DNA from: Pseudomonadota bacterium
GTDB taxonomy: Bacteria; Pseudomonadota; Alphaproteobacteria; Reyranellales; Reyranellaceae
Direction of reading: 5' to 3'
DNA: 56,516 bases
NCBI GenBank assembly: GCA_023416135.1
Contig: JAEZIF010000325.1
Coordinates: 1 to 56,516, forward strand
Position 1 is the first letter of the stretch; each line of letters begins with the position of its first letter. Both the position numbers and the translations under genes were made by a program. Below are positions 50,422 through 56,516 of this stretch, in pieces. The notes below the pieces were generated by a model. It did no database searches. It had not been told where the DNA came from and was given only the letters and a program-made list of their open reading frames with translations.

Positions 50422-50505
50422 AAATGCCACCCTGCCGCGCCCGCCCGCGGCTTGTGCACTACAGCCCTGCATGGTACCGCCCGCCCGCAACAGAGAAAGT
50501 AGGCC

Positions 50506-51036
50506 ATGACCAACGCCCCTCCTCCGCCGCAGAATCCGCAAGCCCCGCAAGGCGGCGCGCCGCAGCAGACGCCCAATGCGCCGCTGATCATGCACGGGCA
50601 GTACATCAAGGACCTGAGCTTCGAGAACCCGCGCGCGCCGCAGAGCCTGATAGAGCAGACCCAGCCGCAGCTCTCGCTCAACGTCCAGGTCACCAACCGC
50701 CAGTTCGACGCCGAGACCTTCGAGGTCGCGCTGTCGATCGAGGCCAACGCCAAGACGCCCAAGGACGAGCCGCTGTTCATGCTCGAGCTGGTCTACGCCG
50801 GCACGGTCAGCATCGGCGAGGTGCCGCAGGAGGCCTACGGTCCGCTGCTGTTCATCGAGACGCCGCGGCTGCTCTTCCCGTTCGCTCGCGCCGTCGTCGC
50901 CAACGCCACGCGCGAGGCGGGCTTCCCGCCGCTCAACATCGCCCCGGTCGACTTCGTGGCGCTCTATCGCCAGCAGCTCGAAGCCAACGGCGGCAAGGTG
51001 CCGGGCATCGCCAGCGGCCCGGTCGGGCACGCCTGA
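50506..51036 (+). CDS. secB: protein-export chaperone SecB
   Basis: 176 residues, the alphaproteobacterial length, with a Pro/Gln-rich N-terminal tail. Core SecB blocks: YIKDLSFENPRAP, LNVQVTNRQ, FEVALSIEANA, LELVYAG and LFPFARAVVANATREAGFPPLNIAPVDF. As a tetramer it holds preproteins unfolded and hands them to SecA. It lies convergent to dnaQ, which is a typical alphaproteobacterial arrangement. Confidence 0.97.
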   Translation: MTNAPPPPQNPQAPQGGAPQQTPNAPLIMHGQYIKDLSFENPRAPQSLIEQTQPQLSLNVQVTNRQFDAETFEVALSIEANAKTPKDEPLFMLELVYAGTVSIGEVPQEAYGPLLFIETPRLLFPFARAVVANATREAGFPPLNIAPVDFVALYRQQLEANGGKVPGIASGPVGHA

Positions 51037-51052
51037 AGCAAGACGGGTCGCT

Positions 51053-51733
51053 CTAAGCGGCCTTGAGCCACAGCGGATCGCTGATCTGCTTCAGGAACTC
51101 GGCGTGCGCCGCAAGCTCGGCGACGCTCGGCTCGTGCGGGCGCGGCGGCCGCACCGGCAGGTTGGTCGCGACCAGGACAGCCGCCACCCCGCCCGCGATC
51201 TCCGCCGCCAGGCCGAGGTCGCGCTGCCGGCCACCGCTCAGCTCGAGATAGACCTCGGCGAGAAGCTCGGAATCGAGCAGGGCGCCGTGCTTGACGCGGT
51301 TGGAATTGTCGACGCTGAAACGCTCGCACAGCGCGTCGAGGCTGACGCGCTGGCCGGGAAACTTGCGCCGCGCGACCGAAACGGTGTCGACGTAGGCATT
51401 GGTGAGCTTGGGCTTGCCGACGCGCTCGAGCTCGGCGTTGAGGAAGCCGATGTCGAACTGCGCGTTATGGATCACGAGCTGGGCGTCGCCGATGAATTCC
51501 AGGAACTCGTCGACCTTGTCGGCGAAGAGCGGCTTGTCGGCGAGGAACTCGTCGCTGAGGCCGTGAATGTCCTGCGCCCCCATCGGCATGGGCATTTCCG
51601 GATTGAAGTAGACGTGGAATGTCTTGCCGGTGGCGACGGTATTGAAAAGCTCGATGCAGCCCACCTCGACCACGCGATGACCGGCCAGCGGATCCAGACC
51701 CGTGGTCTCGGTGTCGAGAACGATTTCGCGCAT
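51053..51733 (-). CDS. dnaQ: DNA polymerase III subunit epsilon (proofreading exonuclease)
   Basis: 226 residues. DEDDh exonuclease motifs: VLDTETTGLD (Exo I), VIHNAQFDIGFLNAEL (Exo II) and HGALLDSELLAEVYLEL (Exo III with catalytic His). The C-terminal tail should bind the alpha subunit. It follows coaE by 14 bp on the same strand, the usual coaE-dnaQ order. Confidence 0.96.
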   Translation of the reverse strand: MREIVLDTETTGLDPLAGHRVVEVGCIELFNTVATGKTFHVYFNPEMPMPMGAQDIHGLSDEFLADKPLFADKVDEFLEFIGDAQLVIHNAQFDIGFLNAELERVGKPKLTNAYVDTVSVARRKFPGQRVSLDALCERFSVDNSNRVKHGALLDSELLAEVYLELSGGRQRDLGLAAEIAGGVAAVLVATNLPVRPPRPHEPSVAELAAHAEFLKQISDPLWLKAA

Positions 51734-51747
51734 GGACTCCTTGTAGC

Positions 51748-52410
51748 TTACTTCCGGCGCGCGCGGGCAAGCTGGGCTGTGAATCGTTCACGCCATGGAT
51801 CGGGCGGCCAGAAGCGGCCGCGCCGCTTCTTCAACGTCGACACCGCCTTGGCGAGCGCCTGTCGCGTCGGCGCCAGCCCGAGTCCGGTCGGGACGACGAT
51901 GGTGGCCTTGCGCCGCTTCAGCGCATCCGGCACCTGCTGGCGCAGGATGCCCTCGAACCGCTCGGTCGACATGCCGGGTCGCGCCATGACGCGCCGGCGC
52001 TGCAGGAAAGCCGGCGCGCTCACCACCAGGGTGGCATCGACCCGGCGCTCGCCGGCGCCCTCGAACAGCAACGGGATGTCGAGCACGACCAGCTTCTCGC
52101 CGCGCCGCGCCGCGCGCTTCAGGAAGGCGCGCTGCCGCTGGCCGACCAGCGGGTGCACGATGGCCTCGAGCTTGCGCAGCGCTTCCTTGTTGCCGAAGAC
52201 GCGCGCCCCCAGCGCCTGACGATCGAGCACGCCGTCCTTGACCACCCCCGGGAAAGCCGCCTCGATCGCCGGCAATGCCACGCCCCCCTTGGCCTGGATG
52301 GCGTGCACATTGGCATCGGCGTCGTAGACCGGCACGCCCATCTGCCGCAGCATCTTGGCCGCGGTCGACTTGCCCATGCCGATGGAGCCGGTGAGACCGA
52401 CGATCATCAT
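51748..52410 (-). CDS. coaE: dephospho-CoA kinase
   Basis: 220 residues. P-loop GLTGSIGMGKSTAA at the N-terminus, the lid-side DADANVHAI and VLDIPLLFEGAGE blocks are typical. It catalyses the last step of CoA synthesis. Two tandem ATGs (52410, 52407) begin the gene. In many alphaproteobacteria coaE directly follows maf-aroE; here it is on the opposite strand, with two extra genes in between. Confidence 0.96.
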   Translation of the reverse strand: MMIVGLTGSIGMGKSTAAKMLRQMGVPVYDADANVHAIQAKGGVALPAIEAAFPGVVKDGVLDRQALGARVFGNKEALRKLEAIVHPLVGQRQRAFLKRAARRGEKLVVLDIPLLFEGAGERRVDATLVVSAPAFLQRRRVMARPGMSTERFEGILRQQVPDALKRRKATIVVPTGLGLAPTRQALAKAVSTLKKRRGRFWPPDPWRERFTAQLARARRK

Positions 52411-52449
52411 CGAGAGAACGTCATCGAACGCTGAACGCCGGCTGTCCGG

Positions 52450-53427
52450 TTACGGCACCAGGATGGTCTGGCCCGTGGTCTTGCGCGATTCGAGGTCGCG
52501 ATGGGCCTGCGCTGCCTCGCCCAGCGGATAGCGCTGGTCGATGGCGATCTTGACCTTGCCGCCCTTGACCATCCTGAACAGCGAGTTGGCGCTGGCCTCG
52601 AGCTCCTTGCGGGTCGCGGTGTAGGCGCCGAGGCTCGGCCGCGTCAGGTAGAGCGACCCCTTGGCGTTGAGGATGCCCGGCGGCTGCGGCGCCACCGCGC
52701 CCGAGGCATTGCCGAACGAGCACATCAGGCCCCGCGGCTGCAGGCTGTCGAGCGAGGCATCCCAGGTATCCTTGCCGACGCCGTCGAACACGACCGGCAC
52801 GCCCTTGCCCTTGGTGATCTCCTTCACCTTCGCGACGACGTCTTCCTTGGTGTAGTCGATCACCCACTTGTAGCCGTTCTTCTTGGCGAGAGCGGCCTTC
52901 TCGGCCGACGACACGGTGCCGATCGCCCTGTAGCCGCGCGCCTTGGCCCATTGGCCGAACAGCAGGCCGACGCCGCCGGCGGCAGCATGGAACAGTACGA
53001 TATCGCCCTTCTTGAGCCACGGCTTGGCGCAATGGTCGATAAGATACTCGGTGGTCATGCCCTTCAGCATGATGGCCGCGGCCTGCTCGTCGCTCACGCC
53101 CTTGGGCACATGCACGAGCTGCTCGACGCCCATCACGCGCTCCTGGCAGTAGGCCCCCAGCACGCCGCAATAGGCGACGCGATCGCCCTTCTTGAAGCCC
53201 CTGGTCTTCGGGCCGACTTCGACGATCACGCCTGCCGCCTCGCGGCCGACCGCGTTGGGCAGGGGGGTCTGGTAGAGTCCCGAACGCGTATAGACGTCGA
53301 TGAAGTTGAGGCCGATCGCGGTATGCTTGATCTTCACCTGGCCGGCGCCGGGCGACCCGACCTCGACGTCCTCGAGCTGCATCTTCTCCGGGCCACCATT
53401 CTCGTGCATCAGGATCGATTTCGACAT
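52450..53427 (-). CDS. zeta-crystallin-like quinone oxidoreductase (NADPH)
   Basis: 325 residues of the zinc-free MDR family. GLNFIDVYTRSGLY, GREAAGVIVEVG, the Rossmann motif HAAAGGVGLLFGQWAK and DGVGKDTWDASLDSL identify quinone oxidoreductase (QOR1 type), which reduces quinones using NADPH. No zinc cysteines are present. It is divergent from the sugar dehydrogenase gene and followed by coaE after 39 bp. Confidence 0.94.
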   Translation of the reverse strand: MSKSILMHENGGPEKMQLEDVEVGSPGAGQVKIKHTAIGLNFIDVYTRSGLYQTPLPNAVGREAAGVIVEVGPKTRGFKKGDRVAYCGVLGAYCQERVMGVEQLVHVPKGVSDEQAAAIMLKGMTTEYLIDHCAKPWLKKGDIVLFHAAAGGVGLLFGQWAKARGYRAIGTVSSAEKAALAKKNGYKWVIDYTKEDVVAKVKEITKGKGVPVVFDGVGKDTWDASLDSLQPRGLMCSFGNASGAVAPQPPGILNAKGSLYLTRPSLGAYTATRKELEASANSLFRMVKGGKVKIAIDQRYPLGEAAQAHRDLESRKTTGQTILVP

Positions 53428-53454
53428 TTTTGCTCCCCCGTATTCTGCAAATCC

Positions 53455-53479
53455 GGAACGCCATGCGGCTTCGGCCGTC
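53455..53479 (+). promoter_or_regulatory. near-consensus EcfG-type promoter for the sugar dehydrogenase
   Basis: GGAAC (53455-53459), 16 bases, CGTC (53476-53479): one mismatch from the GGAAC-N16-CGTT general-stress consensus, 28 bp before the dehydrogenase start codon and correctly oriented. Confidence 0.35.
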
Positions 53480-53507
53480 GAGTATAGTGGCGGACCTTGG
53501 AGAGTCG

Positions 53508-54626
53508 ATGCACAGACGTGAGATCATCCTGACTGCAACCGCGGCACTCGCCGCGCCGTCGATCGGGCGCGCGCAGGAAGTCCTCAGGAGCGGCAAGGCC
53601 AATTACCGGCTGGTCACCCTGGCGCGCGACCTCGAGCAGCCCTGGTCCATCGCCTTCCTGCCCGACGGCCGGATCCTGGTGACCGAGCGGCCCGGCCGGC
53701 TCAGGGTCTTCGCCAACGGCCGGCTGGAGCGCGCGCCTCTCGGCGGCGTGCCCAAGGTCTATGCCCGCGGCCAGGGCGGGCTGCTCGATATCTGCCTCCA
53801 TCCGAACTTCGCGCAGAACCGGACGCTCTACCTTTCCTACTCGGCGGAAGGATCGGGCGGGGCGGCGACCACCGTGGCGCGCGCCGAGCTCGGCGACGGC
53901 GCCCTGCGCGGTGTCCGGACGATATTCGAGGCTCTGCCCCGCGCCTCGGGAGGGCTGCATTTCGGGTCGCGCATCGCCTTCGATCGTGCCGGGCTGATGT
54001 ACGTCACCACGGGCGAGCGCTATCAGCGCGACCGGGCGCAGGATCTCAACGATCTCGGCGGCAAGGTCGTGCGGCTCAGGGACGACGGCTCGGTGCCGTC
54101 GGACAACCCCTTCGTCGGCAAGCCCAACGTGCGGCCGGAGATCTTCACCTGGGGCCATCGCAATCCGCAGGGTCTCGCCATGCATCCCCAGACCGGGCGA
54201 CTGTGGGAGATCGAGCACGGCCCGCGCGGCGGCGACGAGCTCAACCTCCTGAAGGCCGGCGCCAACTACGGCTGGCCGCGCGCCACCCATGGCATCGACT
54301 ATAGCGGCGCCGTCATCAGCCCGAACAAGAGCGTGCCGGGCACGGAAGATCCGGTGCGCGCCTGGGTGCCGTCGATCTCGCCCAGCGGGCTCTGCTTCTA
54401 TACCGGCGACAGATTCCCGGCCTGGAAGGGCTCGGCCTTCACCGGTGCGCTGTCGAACGATGCGCTGTTTCGCATCGAGCTCGACGGCGAGCGCTATGGC
54501 GGCGAGGAGCGGTTGCTCGTCGACCGGCTTCCCTATATCCGCGACGTGCGTCAGGGGCCCGACGGGCTCCTGTACCTGGTCACCCACGCAGACGAAGGCG
54601 GCTTGTTCCGCATCGAGCCCGCCTGA
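53508..54626 (+). CDS. exported PQQ-dependent aldose sugar dehydrogenase-like protein
   Basis: 372 residues with a signal peptide (cleavage near SIGRAQ). The six-bladed propeller of soluble glucose dehydrogenase/YliI is clear: LEQPWSIAFLPDGRILVTERPG, GQGGLLDICLHPNF, SGGLHFGSRIAFD, WGHRNPQGLAMHP, EHGPRGGDELNLLKAGANYGWP. It oxidises aldose sugars in the periplasm with PQQ. No pqq genes are near. The ATG at 53508 follows TTGGAGAG. Confidence 0.93.
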   Translation: MHRREIILTATAALAAPSIGRAQEVLRSGKANYRLVTLARDLEQPWSIAFLPDGRILVTERPGRLRVFANGRLERAPLGGVPKVYARGQGGLLDICLHPNFAQNRTLYLSYSAEGSGGAATTVARAELGDGALRGVRTIFEALPRASGGLHFGSRIAFDRAGLMYVTTGERYQRDRAQDLNDLGGKVVRLRDDGSVPSDNPFVGKPNVRPEIFTWGHRNPQGLAMHPQTGRLWEIEHGPRGGDELNLLKAGANYGWPRATHGIDYSGAVISPNKSVPGTEDPVRAWVPSISPSGLCFYTGDRFPAWKGSAFTGALSNDALFRIELDGERYGGEERLLVDRLPYIRDVRQGPDGLLYLVTHADEGGLFRIEPA

Positions 54627-54635
54627 TCCGGATTC

Positions 54636-55235
54636 ATGCTCATCCTCGCTTCCGCCAGCCCGTCCCGCCGCCAGATGCTGCAGAACGTCGGCCTCGACTT
54701 CGCGATCGAGCCTTCGGGTGTCGACGAGGACGAGGTCAAGCGCAGCCTGTTGGGCGAACGCGCCACGGCGCAGGACATGGCCACCACGCTCGCCGAGATG
54801 AAGGCGCTGCGCGTCTCGACGCGGCGACCCGGCGCCTTCGTGATCGGCGCGGATTCTACGCTCGCCTGCGAGGGCAAGCTCTACGACAAGCCGGCCACGC
54901 TTGCCGCCGCGCGCGAACAGCTCCAGGCGCTGGGCGGCCGCACGCACGAACTGGTGTCGTCGGTCGTGGTGGCCCGCAACGGCGCACGCCTGTGGCACGC
55001 GACCGAGACCGGCCGCCTGACCATGCGGCCCTTCACCGATACCTTCCTCGATGCCTATCTCGCGCGCGCCGGCGATGCCGTCTGCGCCTCGGTCGGCGCC
55101 TACCAGCTCGAAGGGCTGGGAGCGCATCTCTTCACCCGCATCGAAGGCGACTATTTCACCGTGCTCGGCCTGCCGTTGCTGCCTCTCCTGGCGTTCCTGG
55201 CGCAGCACGGCATCGGCCTGGAGACAACGGCATGA
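54636..55235 (+). CDS. maf: Maf-family nucleoside triphosphate pyrophosphatase
   Basis: 199 residues. ILASASPSRRQML at the N-terminus, the metal-site GADSTLACEGKLYDKP and SVGAYQLEGLGAHLF are diagnostic for Maf/YceF house-cleaning enzymes that hydrolyse modified or canonical NTPs. It starts 9 bp after the sugar dehydrogenase gene and overlaps aroE (ATGA). Confidence 0.95.
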   Translation: MLILASASPSRRQMLQNVGLDFAIEPSGVDEDEVKRSLLGERATAQDMATTLAEMKALRVSTRRPGAFVIGADSTLACEGKLYDKPATLAAAREQLQALGGRTHELVSSVVVARNGARLWHATETGRLTMRPFTDTFLDAYLARAGDAVCASVGAYQLEGLGAHLFTRIEGDYFTVLGLPLLPLLAFLAQHGIGLETTA

Positions 55236-56122
55236 GCCCCTACGAGACGCTTTTGCGCGAAGCCAATGGCCGGCCGTTCGCCGCCATCGTCGGCTGGCCG
55301 GTCGAGCATTCGCGCTCGCCGGCATTGCACGGCTTCTGGCTGAAGCAGCATGGCATCGACGGCCATTACGGCCGCCTGCCGGTCGAGCCAAAGCGTGCCG
55401 CGCTGGAGGAGCTTGTAGCTTTCCTCAAGCGCACGCCCAATGCCCGCGGCTGCAACCTCACCCTGCCGCACAAGATCGACATCATGCCGTTGCTCGATCG
55501 CATCGATCCGCTGGCCAGGCACATCGGCGCGGTGAACACCGTCATCAAGCAGCCCGACGGCACGCTGGAGGGCCGCAACAGCGACGGCTTCGGCTTCCTG
55601 GAGGCCCTGAAGCAAGGCGCGCCCGAGTGGCAGGCGGCGGCAGGACCTGTGGTAGTGCTGGGCGCGGGCGGTGCAGCCCGCGCCGTCGTCGCCACGTTGG
55701 TCGCGGCCGGTGTGCCCGAGCTGCGCCTGGTCAACCGCACGCAGACGAGCGCGATCGATCTCGGCGTCGCCTTCACGCCGAGCGATGGCCGGCGCATCGC
55801 GATCGAGCGCTGGGACGGGCGCGATGATGCGCTCGCCGGCGCCACCCTGCTGGTCAACACCACGTCGCTCGGCATGAAGGGCCAGCCGCCGCTCGAGATC
55901 GATGTCGGCCGACTGCCGGCCAACGCCGTGGTCGACGACATCGTCTATGTGCCGCTCGAGACCCCGTTGCTGGCCGCCGCCCGCGCGCGCGGCCAGCGCT
56001 GCATCGACGGGCTCGACATGCTACTGCACCAGGGCCGCCTGGGCTTCGAGGAGTGGTTCGGCCGGAAGGTGGCCGTCAGCCGCGAGCAGCGCCGCGCCGT
56101 CGCTGCCGATCTCGGGGCCTGA
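55232..56122 (+). CDS. aroE: shikimate dehydrogenase
   Basis: 296 residues. WPVEHSRSPALHGFWL (shikimate site), NLTLPHKIDIMPLLD (catalytic Lys and Asp), GAVNTVI, RNSDGFGFLEAL and the NADP-binding LGAGGAARAVVATL with NRT are all in place. It reduces 3-dehydroshikimate in aromatic amino acid synthesis. Start overlaps the maf stop; convergent with rho. Confidence 0.96.
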   Translation: MSPYETLLREANGRPFAAIVGWPVEHSRSPALHGFWLKQHGIDGHYGRLPVEPKRAALEELVAFLKRTPNARGCNLTLPHKIDIMPLLDRIDPLARHIGAVNTVIKQPDGTLEGRNSDGFGFLEALKQGAPEWQAAAGPVVVLGAGGAARAVVATLVAAGVPELRLVNRTQTSAIDLGVAFTPSDGRRIAIERWDGRDDALAGATLLVNTTSLGMKGQPPLEIDVGRLPANAVVDDIVYVPLETPLLAAARARGQRCIDGLDMLLHQGRLGFEEWFGRKVAVSREQRRAVAADLGA

Positions 56123-56186
56123 CGCCCTCGGCGGCATCGGGCACGAAGGCGCGGTCGCCTGAAGCTCGCTGCGCCGCGGCCCACCT

Positions 56187-56230
56187 CTCCCGGATGGTTT
56201 CCGCAAGAGCGCGGTTGAAGCTTCCGGGAG
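56187..56230. terminator. weak stem-loop between aroE and rho
   Basis: CTCCCGGA (56187-56194) and TCCGGGAG (56223-56230) form an 8-bp stem around a 28-base loop in the 122-bp gap between the convergent aroE and rho genes. Confidence 0.3.
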
Positions 56231-56244
56231 TGGGATAGTTGGCG

Positions 56245-56516
56245 CTACTGGTTCATCGAGCTGAAGAAGTCCTGGTTGGTCTTCGCCGTGCGCAGCTTGT
56301 CGAGCAGGAACTCGATGGCATCGACGGCGCCCATCGGCATGAGGATGCGGCGCAGCACCCACATCTTCGACAGCGTCGCGCGGTCGACCAGCAGCTCCTC
56401 CTTGCGGGTGCCCGACTTGGTGATGTCGATGGCCGGGAAGGTGCGCTTGTCGGCGACCTTGCGGTCGAGGATGATTTCGGAGTTACCGGTGCCCTTGAAC
56501 TCCTCGAAGATCACCT
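56245..56516 (-). CDS. rho: transcription termination factor Rho, C-terminal part (cut by window edge)
   Basis: About 90 residues of the C-terminal ATPase region: VIFEEFKGTGNSEIILDR, RTFPAIDITKSGTRKEELL and the final FLLDKLRTAKTNQDFFSSMNQ are essentially invariant in Rho. The coding frame continues beyond the right edge; the first visible GTG is internal, not a start. Rho is a hexameric RNA helicase that ends transcription. Confidence 0.96.
   Translation of the reverse strand, partial: VIFEEFKGTGNSEIILDRKVADKRTFPAIDITKSGTRKEELLVDRATLSKMWVLRRILMPMGAVDAIEFLLDKLRTAKTNQDFFSSMNQ

Overview
The window is high-GC (about two thirds by eye), densely packed bacterial chromosome. Frequent ATGA/GTGA start-stop overlaps, several livKHMGF-type genes with an acyl-CoA ligase, the housekeeping set secB / dnaQ / coaE / maf / aroE / rho, a CaiB-type racemase, a PHA depolymerase and an EcfG-type promoter all point to an alphaproteobacterium, probably Hyphomicrobiales or Rhodospirillales-like (for example a Reyranella or Bradyrhizobium relative). 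The genus is inference. No tRNA, rRNA, CRISPR array, transposase or phage gene was seen, and no stretch longer than about 300 bp lacks a gene or gene remnant.

Layout. 1-5.2 kb: methyltransferase, cysD and a cysN-cysC fusion (sulfate activation to PAPS), facing a PLP sugar aminotransferase and a hexapeptide acyltransferase; this looks like the edge of a surface-glycan locus. 5.4-12.5 kb: a branched-chain-amino-acid-type ABC transporter (ligase, livG, livH, livM, binding protein, livF). 12.6-14.7 kb: OmpR-type two-component system. 14.7-25.2 kb: central and general metabolism (hydrolase, TPR protein, aconitase, DinB protein, a glyoxalase-hydrolase fusion, nitroreductase, acetyl-CoA synthetase, amidase). 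25.2-30.2 kb: flavin reductase, Mesh1-like ppGpp hydrolase, SCO1 protein, PHA depolymerase, MscS channel, metallophosphatase.

30.2-32.8 kb holds a compact ECF42-type sigma factor unit: a DGPF (YCII) protein, the sigma factor with C-terminal TPR domain, a VOC protein and a decayed DoxX gene. Two copies of one bipartite motif, TGTCGG-N13-CGTTCGTCC, stand before the DGPF gene and the VOC gene, so the unit seems to contain its own sigma factor promoters. 32.8-36.1 kb holds a KaiC-like double ATPase overlapping a hybrid histidine kinase, preceded by an exact GGAAC-N16-CGTT general-stress promoter. These two units are the most interesting regulatory signals.

36.1-49.5 kb: recQ, SDR, MBL hydrolase, beta-propeller, racemase, EI24 membrane protein, LytTR regulator, a Gfo/Idh/MocA oxidoreductase and gentisate dioxygenase. 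Between 32.4 and 48.5 kb at least six genes are broken by frameshifts, deletions or in-frame TAG codons (DoxX, outer-membrane barrel, GFA enzyme, TPR protein, DUF6622-like protein, DUF4394 protein). 49.5-56.5 kb: a class-I amidotransferase-like hydrolase, secB, dnaQ, coaE, quinone oxidoreductase, sugar dehydrogenase, maf, aroE and the C-terminal end of rho, which is cut by the window edge.
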